Source: an uncultured Lachnospiraceae bacterium (GTDB taxonomy: Bacteria; Bacillota; Clostridia; Lachnospirales; Lachnospiraceae). From it: DNA of 5,865 nucleotides. Positions 1 through 5,007 of this stretch are shown piece by piece. Location of the stretch: assembly GCA_934351705.1 (NCBI GenBank), contig CAKRJK010000108.1, forward strand, positions 1 through 5,865. Direction: 5' to 3'. The notes beneath the pieces are model-generated. The model saw only the letters and a program-made list of their open reading frames with translations, did no database searches and was not told the DNA's origin. Positions within the stretch are counted from its first letter, which is position 1. Each line of letters opens with the position of its first letter. The translations under genes and the position numbers were made by a program.

Positions 1-1167
1 ATTCATAGCTTCTTCTGCTGAAGTGTTTGGCAAAATGATGCTCATTTCTTCACCACCGTATCTGCAAACATAGTCAGTTGTTCTGGAATTTGTTTTAAGC
101 AAATGTGCAACTTGTCTTAAAACCGCATCTCCGGCTTGATGCCCGTAAGTATCATTGAACTTTTTGAAGAAATCAATATCAATAATTGCAAGAGAATAAC
201 GCCAATCTTGGTTCCGCCACTGTCCGTTGCGTCGATCGATCAACACAGTGTTGAGATAATGTCTCGAATAACAGGAAGTCAGACTGTCTAAATGTGCAAG
301 GCGTTGCAGCTTTTTGTTTGCTTTCTTGATCCGCACCTGATCCAAAAAGAGCAGGGACGCAAAAAGTGAAATTACAAAAATCGCAAAGAAGCCGGCGATA
401 AGATAAAGTTTTGAAAACCATCCGTCCGAAGGTGCGACATCCAGATGCCAGCTTTGATTCACAACCGAAAATTCATAAGAAACAGGATAAGACGGTGCGT
501 GTTCGGAGGCGGCAATCGTTACACGGTCTCCGTTCGTGTCGTGATACCAAAGTTCATAATCAACCTTCATATCAGATAAGGATTCCAACTGCAACGAACG
601 CAAAAGATCTTTAAAATCAAGGGTGACCGTCACAAGTCCCCACGGAGTGTCGGAGCCATCCAGATAGACAGGAAGCCGTCCCGCCATGCCGGTTCCGCCC
701 TGTATCAGTTCAAAAGGAGCCGTGGACAGCAGCTTGCCCTCCTCGTAGGCGGCAATCGCTTCGGAATTGCCCACTTTTGTTTCATCTAAAAAAGAGAATC
801 CGATCAGGCTTTCATTTCCCTCAAGAGGATAGACCTGCTCCACAACTCCGTTCGGAGCAAGGGCAATATTCCGCAAAGAAACATTCGCGTCCTTTTGTGT
901 CTCATCATAGATAAGAGGTGCAATCTCCTCAAAAAAAGAAGTGTCTCCGTTGTTGGACATCACCAGAGTGCTGAGCGTATAGGTTCTTGCATACACGGTA
1001 TCAATACAGTCGCAGATGATATTGGACTGGTTGGCTGCAATATAACGATACTTGGTCTGATTCTGTAAAAAAGCCTCTCTCTGGGTAAATATAAAAATTG
1101 TAGACAAAACAATACTTATAATAAAGAAGATGGAAATGGCAATGCCAAGTTCTTTTTTTTGTTTCAT
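1..1167 (-). CDS. CHASE-GGDEF membrane diguanylate cyclase (3' end outside window)
   Basis: Reading leftward from the ATG at 1167 gives 389 residues with no stop before the window edge. An AGGAGA-type ribosome site (1173-1180) precedes the start. Order: short basic N-terminus, membrane segment at about residues 7-27, extracellular domain about 28-250, second membrane segment about 254-275, then a GGDEF domain from about 290. The extracellular part contains NIALAPNGVVEQVYPLEGN (about 100-118), which resembles the conserved core of CHASE ligand-sensing domains. In the GGDEF domain, D330 (IDIDFF) fits the metal-binding position, N338 and D347 fit guanine-binding positions, and the signature is GGEEM (371-375). 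RTTD (362-365), exactly five residues upstream, matches the inhibitory I-site (RxxD) that binds c-di-GMP. The expected role is making c-di-GMP from two GTP at the inner membrane face in response to an external ligand, with product feedback. Oddities are M instead of F at the end of the signature and DSLTSCYSR in place of the usual DxLTGLxNR. The ligand is unknown. About 50-60 residues of the domain, and any domain after it, are missing. Confidence 0.9.
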   Translation of the reverse strand, partial: MKQKKELGIAISIFFIISIVLSTIFIFTQREAFLQNQTKYRYIAANQSNIICDCIDTVYARTYTLSTLVMSNNGDTSFFEEIAPLIYDETQKDANVSLRNIALAPNGVVEQVYPLEGNESLIGFSFLDETKVGNSEAIAAYEEGKLLSTAPFELIQGGTGMAGRLPVYLDGSDTPWGLVTVTLDFKDLLRSLQLESLSDMKVDYELWYHDTNGDRVTIAASEHAPSYPVSYEFSVVNQSWHLDVAPSDGWFSKLYLIAGFFAIFVISLFASLLFLDQVRIKKANKKLQRLAHLDSLTSCYSRHYLNTVLIDRRNGQWRNQDWRYSLAIIDIDFFKKFNDTYGHQAGDAVLRQVAHLLKTNSRTTDYVCRYGGEEMSIILPNTSAEEAMN

Positions 1168-1188
1168 GAAAATTCTCCTAATAAAAAA

Positions 1189-1231
1189 CATCATACGTGT
1201 GTATCATGAGTGCAGGCATTCCACATGCCTG
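1189..1231 (-). promoter_or_regulatory. Two adjacent hairpins in the leader of the cyclase gene
   Basis: Two inverted repeats sit directly upstream of the cyclase ribosome site. The first is CATCATAC-GTGT-GTATCATG (1189-1208), an 8-bp stem with one mismatch. The second is CAGGCAT-TCCAC-ATGCCTG (1213-1231), a perfect 7-bp stem with a 5-base loop. If the gene is transcribed from the minus-strand promoter proposed nearby, both lie in its 5' leader, so they could affect translation or RNA stability. They could also be protein-binding palindromes. I do not recognise either as a known riboswitch. Confidence 0.4.
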
Positions 1232-1275
1232 ATTGATAAACGACAAATATTGCTTATAAAACAACACCCCACTAT

Positions 1276-1303
1276 AGTATAGAGGAAAAATGTAAAAATA
1301 CAA
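1276..1303 (-). promoter_or_regulatory. Candidate promoter for the cyclase gene
   Basis: On the minus strand, TTGTAT (1303-1298) and TATACT (1281-1276) are separated by 16 bases. The -10 matches the sigma-A consensus at five of six positions and the -35 at four. Transcription would start near 1269, giving a leader of about 100 bases that contains the two hairpins. The region is AT-rich, so chance matches are likely. Confidence 0.35.
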
Positions 1304-1344
1304 AGCACTATTTTGAAATATTCACAGAAAAATCAAAATCCTTC

Positions 1345-1376
1345 TTTACAGGAATGTTTTATCATGTTACTATACT
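1345..1376 (+). promoter_or_regulatory. Candidate promoter for the amino acid importer operon
   Basis: TTTACA (1345-1350, five of six to the -35 consensus) is followed after 17 bases by TACTAT (1368-1373), preceded by an extended -10 TG at 1365-1366. The overlapping TATACT (1371-1376) is a better hexamer, but the spacing would then be 20. Either reading puts the start point about 25-35 bases before the first gene, downstream of the divergent cyclase promoter. No operator or riboswitch was recognised. Confidence 0.5.
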
Positions 1377-1412
1377 AAAGTACAAAAACGAGAAATACAG
1401 GAGGATTTTATT

Positions 1413-2240
1413 ATGAAAAAAGCAACGAGATTTGCAGCCGTATTGATGGCGGCAGCAATGGTATTTACAATGACAGGTTGTGGCAATACAAAGGATACAT
1501 CCGCAGATACAAAGGACAAGAAAAACTCGGACAAAGAGTTTATCGTGGGATTTGATGCGGAATATCCGCCATACGGTTATAAAGACGATAACGGCGAATA
1601 TGTCGGATTCGACCTTGACTTGGCAGAGGAAGTCTGCAAACGCAACGGTTGGGAACTGGTAAAACAGCCGATCGACTGGGATTCCAAAGATATGGAATTA
1701 AATTCAGGCTCCATTGATTGTATCTGGAACGGATTCACTGTTACGGGACGTGAGGATGATTACACATGGTCAGAGCCTTATGTAGACAATTCTATCGTGG
1801 TAGTAGTGGCAAAAGATTCCGATATTAAGAGCAAAGCAGACTTGGCAGGAAAAGTAGTTGCCGTTCAGGCAGATTCTTCAGGACTTGCAGCTTTGACCGA
1901 TGAAGAGGACAACGAGGAAAACTTAAAATTAGCGGCAAGTTTTGCAGAGTTACAGCAGGTAGCAGATTACAACACAGCATTCATGAATCTTGAGAGCGGT
2001 GCGGTAGATGCGATTGTCGTAGACATCGGAGTTGCAGATTATCAGCTTTCCTCAAGAGAGGGTTTTGTAATGTTAGATGAGACAGTCCGCTCCGAGCAGT
2101 ATGCAGTCGGTTTCAAAAAAGGCAACACAGAGCTTCGTGACAAAGTTCAGGCTACCTTAGATGAGATGGTAAAAGACGGAACATTTGGCAAGATTGCAGA
2201 AAAATGGGAATTAAGCGACATGGTATGTCTCGGTAAGTAA
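1413..2240 (+). CDS. Amino acid ABC importer, solute-binding lipoprotein (family 3)
   Basis: This 275-residue protein is the extracellular receptor of the importer. It starts with a lipoprotein signal: basic MKKATR, a hydrophobic stretch to about residue 20, and lipobox MTGC with the lipidated cysteine at C23. A polar linker (about 24-40) rich in D, K, T and S follows. The mature part has the family 3 layout: FIVGFDAEYPPYGY (43-56), VGFDLDLAEEV (64-74), TGREDDYTWSEPY (111-123) with R113 at the position that usually binds the ligand carboxylate, and VDAIVVDIGVADY (198-210), where D204 fits the usual ligand amino-group contact. AGGAGG (1399-1404), eight bases before the ATG, fixes the start. 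The permease gene follows 14 bases after the stop. The family handles polar amino acids (glutamine, arginine, histidine, cystine and others). I cannot assign the ligand, and the D/E-rich stretch at 163-169 is of no obvious meaning. Confidence 0.95.
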   Translation: MKKATRFAAVLMAAAMVFTMTGCGNTKDTSADTKDKKNSDKEFIVGFDAEYPPYGYKDDNGEYVGFDLDLAEEVCKRNGWELVKQPIDWDSKDMELNSGSIDCIWNGFTVTGREDDYTWSEPYVDNSIVVVVAKDSDIKSKADLAGKVVAVQADSSGLAALTDEEDNEENLKLAASFAELQQVADYNTAFMNLESGAVDAIVVDIGVADYQLSSREGFVMLDETVRSEQYAVGFKKGNTELRDKVQATLDEMVKDGTFGKIAEKWELSDMVCLGK

Positions 2241-2254
2241 GGAGCGTTAAGAAC

Positions 2255-2905
2255 ATGACGATTGATGTAATGCTCAGAGAGCTTCTCTCGGGAATGGGAG
2301 CATCTGTTTCCATTTTTATATTAACATTGCTTTTTTCACTGCCGTTAGGTCTGCTTGTGGCATTTGCGAGAATGTCTAAGATCAAACCGTTACAGTGGTT
2401 GATGAAAGTATATATATCCATTATGCGGGGTACGCCTCTGATGTTGCAGTTGTTAGTCGTGTATTTCGGACCATACTATCTGTTTGGAATGAGACTTTCC
2501 ACAGGATACCGTTTCTATGCGACCATCATCGGATTCAGTATCAACTACGCGGCATACTTTGCGGAGATTTACCGTTCGGGAATCCAGTCGATTCCGGTAG
2601 GACAGTACGAAGCGGCAAAAGTGTTGGGCTACACAAGAACACAGACTTTCTTTAAAATCATCTTTCCGCAGATGGTCAAAAGAGTGTTACCGTCTGTGAC
2701 CAATGAAGTCATCACGCTGGTAAAAGACACCTCGCTTGCATTCGTGTTGGCATATGCCGAGATGTTCACCATCGCAAAACAGATCGCGGCGGCACAGACC
2801 ACGATCATGCCGTTGTTTGTAGCGGGAATTTTCTATTACATATTTAACTTGGTAGTGGCACTTATTATGGATTATTTGGAAAAGCGTCTTGCTTATTATC
2901 AATAG
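2255..2905 (+). CDS. Amino acid ABC importer, permease (GlnP/HisM type)
   Basis: This 216-residue membrane protein is the usual length for a single-domain permease of the polar amino acid uptake family. It probably acts as a homodimer, because no second permease gene is present. Hydrophobic segments lie at about residues 15-39, 62-78, 89-107, 148-170 and 186-208, giving about five membrane spans. MRGTPLMLQ (57-65) is typical of the family. The cytoplasmic coupling loop has the EAA motif: E119, A120, A121, G125 and P138 in [25 protein letters not shown] (157-161) is another family hallmark. AAGGAG (2239-2244) overlaps the stop of the upstream gene and sits 10 bases before the ATG, which supports tight operon coupling. 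The ATPase gene begins 10 bases after this stop. Confidence 0.95.
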   Translation: MTIDVMLRELLSGMGASVSIFILTLLFSLPLGLLVAFARMSKIKPLQWLMKVYISIMRGTPLMLQLLVVYFGPYYLFGMRLSTGYRFYATIIGFSINYAAYFAEIYRSGIQSIPVGQYEAAKVLGYTRTQTFFKIIFPQMVKRVLPSVTNEVITLVKDTSLAFVLAYAEMFTIAKQIAAAQTTIMPLFVAGIFYYIFNLVVALIMDYLEKRLAYYQ

Positions 2906-2915
2906 GAGAGAGAGC

Positions 2916-3605
2916 ATGAAATTATTAGAAGTAGAAAATGTAAAAAAGAGCTTTGATGATGTCGATGTTTTGCATGACATTTCTCTCTCGGTAGATGAAG
3001 GAGAAGTCGTTGCGATTATCGGACCGTCCGGTTCTGGAAAATCCACATTGCTCCGCTGCTGTACAGGCTTAGAGCAAAAAGACAGCGGCAATATCCGATA
3101 CGAGGGAAGATTCGGTCTGGTATTCCAGAATTTTAATCTGTTCCCGCATTACAGCGTGTTAAAAAACGTAACAGATGCCCCGATCCATGTCCAGAAAAGG
3201 GACAAAAAAGAAGTTGAAAAAGAAGCGAAAGCCCTGTTAGAAAAAATGGGCTTATCCGATAAGGCGAAAGCCTATCCTTGTCAGCTTTCCGGCGGACAAC
3301 AGCAAAGGGTTGCAATCGCAAGAGCCTTAGCCCTAAAGCCGTCAATCCTCTTTTTTGACGAGCCGACCAGTGCCTTAGATCCGGAGCTGACAGGCGAAAT
3401 CCTAAAAGTAATCAAAGAACTGGCAAACGAAAAAATGACAATGGTCATCGTCACCCATGAAATGACCTTCGCCAGAGACGTCGCCGATCACGTCATCTTC
3501 ATGGACGGCGGCTACATCGTCGAAGAGGGAAACCCCGTCGACGTCATAGAACACCCAAAAGAAGAACGCACAAAACAATTCTTAGCCAGATTCTCCCAAG
3601 GCTAG
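2916..3605 (+). CDS. Amino acid ABC importer, ATPase (GlnQ/HisP type)
   Basis: This 229-residue ATPase would sit on the cytoplasmic face of the permease and power uptake. Key motifs are intact: Walker [10 protein letters not shown] (36-44), Q-loop Q71 in [10 protein letters not shown], signature LSGGQQQR (124-131), Walker B ILFFDEP with D148 and E149, D-loop SALD (152-155) and H-loop H181. An in-frame TTG at 2889 would add nine residues but lies inside the permease gene. The ATG at 2916 has AGGAGAG (2904-2910) in front and starts the typical [13 protein letters not shown], so I chose it. The protein is slightly shorter than the usual 240 or so residues. The missing part is between Walker A and the Q-loop, where [16 protein letters not shown] replaces a longer stretch carrying the strand-turn and LR.K element of most relatives. 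The last 60 or so codons favour C-ending codons more than the first half does. Confidence 0.95.
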   Translation: MKLLEVENVKKSFDDVDVLHDISLSVDEGEVVAIIGPSGSGKSTLLRCCTGLEQKDSGNIRYEGRFGLVFQNFNLFPHYSVLKNVTDAPIHVQKRDKKEVEKEAKALLEKMGLSDKAKAYPCQLSGGQQQRVAIARALALKPSILFFDEPTSALDPELTGEILKVIKELANEKMTMVIVTHEMTFARDVADHVIFMDGGYIVEEGNPVDVIEHPKEERTKQFLARFSQG

Positions 3606-3636
3606 ACCTCAAAGGGTAAGAGCATATCTCAGTTCA

Positions 3637-3915
3637 GGGTATCCATCCGACTTTTGAATGTTTTTTGGTCTGGGGTGGTTTCGCCGTTGGAAAATGACAT
3701 TTTTAGAGAACTTTTGTGCAGCAGTTACAGATATTTGTTCAAACGTAACCGCAGTATCAGACTGTTTGAGACACGAACGTGTCGAGTTTCTGATACTGCG
3801 GTTTGCTAACGTTTGAACGGATGTCTGTTACTGCTGCTAAAAAGTTCTCGTTTTGTCATTTTCCAACGGCGAAACCACTTCAACCAAAAGGCATTCAGAA
3901 GTCGGACGGATACCC
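3637..3915 (+). repeat. 279-bp long imperfect inverted repeat (hairpin element, possible MITE or structured RNA)
   Basis: Two arms of about 125 bases (3637-3761 and 3789-3915) are inverted copies, matching by hand count at roughly four of five positions. Ends are GGGTATCC and GGATACCC. The best stretch is 25 bases without a difference (3675-3699 against 3854-3878). The apical 15 bp (3747-3761 with 3789-3803, AACCGCAGTATCAGA) are also perfect, and the 27-base tip holds a small hairpin GACACG-AA-CGTGTC (3770-3783). It begins 31 bases after the ATPase stop, so importer transcripts probably run into it. No transposase, target duplication or convincing coding sequence is visible. It may be a non-autonomous mobile element, a transcribed RNA hairpin or an operon-end structure. 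The short frames overlapping it have no ribosome site. Strand is given as plus only because of the pairing pattern described in the findings. Confidence 0.85.
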
Positions 3916-3963
3916 GCTCCCTCCCGCCCCACATACATTTTGATGGAAAAACCAATAAAAGTG

Positions 3964-3992
3964 TGATAAAATATTTTGAACTATTCTATAAT
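3964..3992 (+). promoter_or_regulatory. Possible upstream promoter elements
   Basis: An extended -10 element, TG-A-TAAAAT (3964-3972), and a perfect -10 hexamer TATAAT (3987-3992) lie between the long inverted repeat and the restriction gene. Neither has a convincing -35 at normal distance. If used, transcripts would carry the 4014-4033 hairpin and the LexA-box-like palindrome in their leader. The tract is very AT-rich, so both could be chance. Confidence 0.25.
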
Positions 3993-4013
3993 TGTGAAAG
4001 TGAATAATTTCTT

Positions 4014-4033
4014 AAGATGTAAGAATACATCTT
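4014..4033 (+). promoter_or_regulatory. 8-bp perfect inverted repeat upstream of the restriction genes
   Basis: AAGATGTA-AGAA-TACATCTT is a perfect 8-bp stem with a 4-base loop. It ends on the first two bases of the -35 element proposed for the restriction operon, so it could be an operator for an activator or repressor, or a hairpin in RNA started further upstream. There is no T-run after it, so it is not an intrinsic terminator. No controller (C) protein gene is visible in the window. Confidence 0.4.
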
Positions 4034-4060
4034 GAAAATAAAGAACAAATGTTCTAAACT
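4032..4060 (+). promoter_or_regulatory. Candidate promoter of the restriction-modification operon
   Basis: TTGAAA (4032-4037, five of six to the -35 consensus) and TAAACT (4055-4060, four of six to the -10) are separated by exactly 17 bases. The start would be near 4067, giving a leader of about 43 bases before the restriction gene. The 14-bp palindrome 4042-4055 fills most of the spacer, a classic place for a repressor site. Confidence 0.45.
4042..4055. promoter_or_regulatory. LexA (SOS) box candidate
   Basis: AGAACAAATGTTCT is a perfect palindrome (AGAACA, AA, TGTTCT). It contains GAAC-N4-GTTC, the core of the Gram-positive LexA/DinR box (Bacillus subtilis consensus CGAAC-N4-GTTCG; clostridial boxes are similar). 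It lies between the -35 and -10 of the proposed promoter of the restriction genes, where a bound LexA dimer would block RNA polymerase. The motif and its place are seen directly; LexA control is inferred. Confidence 0.55.
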
Positions 4061-4109
4061 GTATTTAATGAAGAAATCATAAACAACAGTTACCAAGAGG
4101 GGAGCATTT

Positions 4110-4994
4110 ATGTTTGAAAAATTAATAACACAGATTTTTAAAGCACCAAAGAATGACTTTAAACAGGCTACGGAAGAAGTGAGAACATTCATAGATAAGA
4201 TGGATGTTCAGGATTTCAAGGAAATCGTGAAACAAATCGGAACAATACCGGAAGTGATAGAACATGATTCCACAGAAGAGAAACTTTATTCAAAAGCATC
4301 GGATATTGTCTTAGCACGATGCTTCCGGGAATTAGGTTTAGCCTCAAGAGCCTTGGAAGAACGGGCGGACAGTGCGGATATTATCGCAGAGAGTAAAATG
4401 GGATATCATTATAGCTTAGTTGCAGATGCGAAATGTTTCCGGTTAAGCAGAACAGCCAAGAATCAAAAAGATTTTAAAGTGAGTAATCTAAGCGATTGGA
4501 GAGGTTCTGAGAACGAATATGCAGTTTTGGTTGCTCCGTATTTTCAGTATCCGCAAAAAACAAGTCAGATATATTCTAAGGCTTTAGAAAACAATGTTTG
4601 CCTTCTTACATGGGAGCATATGTCAATTATGCTTGATAGAGATGTGAAAGAAAGCGAAACATTTTCGTTGGAGTCATTGTGGAATTCATCTCAAATGATT
4701 GCACGTGATAAAACATTGGCGTTTGCTAACGCAAAATCGTGTTTTTTGCTAAGAATAGATGCGTATGTAGCCAAAAAGACAGGAGTGCCGGAGAGCGACT
4801 TTTTGAGTTTGCTCGATGATTATAAAAATATCATTGTAAGCAGAGGAGAAGTTGAGATTGAATATTGGCATGACTGTATTGCAAAGATAAGGAAGTACAC
4901 AAGGGAAGAAGCTATTGAAGAGCTGATCAAGGCAAAGAAATTATATGAGAAAATATCAGTGATCAGTGCATATATTGAGAAGTTAAAGGGATAA
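4110..4994 (+). CDS. hindIIIR: Type II restriction endonuclease, HindIII family (predicted AAGCTT)
   Basis: This 294-residue protein resembles R.HindIII (about 300 residues) along nearly its whole length, as I recall that sequence. Shared blocks include FKQAT (17-21), STEEKLYSKASDIVLA (54-69, HindIII STQEKLFSKAGDIVLA), LVADAKCFRLSRTAKNQKDF (103-122, with one difference), APYFQYP (142-148), WEHMSIML (168-175) and EYWHDCIAKIRKYTREEAIE (251-270). The catalytic PD-(D/E)xK-type site is visible: E83, D90, and D106-A-K108, at the same spacing as in HindIII. It should cut unmethylated double-stranded AAGCTT as a homodimer with Mg2+, protecting against phage and other incoming DNA. The start follows AGGGGAG (4098-4104) by five bases. 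The matching methyltransferase begins 13 bases after the stop, so the two are probably co-transcribed. Base composition is more AT-rich than the importer genes, which suggests transfer. All catalytic residues are intact, so it is probably active. Confidence 0.95.
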   Translation: MFEKLITQIFKAPKNDFKQATEEVRTFIDKMDVQDFKEIVKQIGTIPEVIEHDSTEEKLYSKASDIVLARCFRELGLASRALEERADSADIIAESKMGYHYSLVADAKCFRLSRTAKNQKDFKVSNLSDWRGSENEYAVLVAPYFQYPQKTSQIYSKALENNVCLLTWEHMSIMLDRDVKESETFSLESLWNSSQMIARDKTLAFANAKSCFLLRIDAYVAKKTGVPESDFLSLLDDYKNIIVSRGEVEIEYWHDCIAKIRKYTREEAIEELIKAKKLYEKISVISAYIEKLKG

Positions 4995-5007
4995 ACGAGG
5001 TACATTT

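Noticed and set aside
179..614. Short frames on both strands inside the cyclase gene (179-421 minus, 411-614 plus)
   Set aside because: They are shadow frames within a continuous 389-codon reading frame that carries clear CHASE-like and GGDEF motifs.
1250..1278. Second plus-strand promoter TTGCTT-N17-TATAGT
   Set aside because: The spacing is right, but the -35 is poor and the -10 overlaps the minus-strand promoter candidate. The better promoter near 1345-1376 explains the importer operon.
2889..2915. TTG start for the ATPase, adding nine residues
   Set aside because: It lies inside the permease gene without its own ribosome site, while the ATG at 2916 has AGGAGAG at good spacing and begins the family-typical N-terminus.
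3747..3803. Apical 15-bp stem of the long repeat as an intrinsic terminator of the importer operon
   Set aside because: The stem is perfect, but it is followed by TTTGCTAAC-like sequence rather than a T-run and has a large 27-base tip. It may slow polymerase but lacks the standard signature.
3813..4007. 64-codon plus-strand frame starting inside the right arm of the inverted repeat
   Set aside because: It has no ribosome site and no recognisable protein features, and about half of it is forced by the palindrome. It is treated as chance.
3606..4109. CRISPR array, tRNA or other known RNA gene in the gene-free stretch
   Set aside because: There are no spaced direct repeats and no cloverleaf-like sequence. 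The only strong structures are the long inverted repeat and the two short palindromes.
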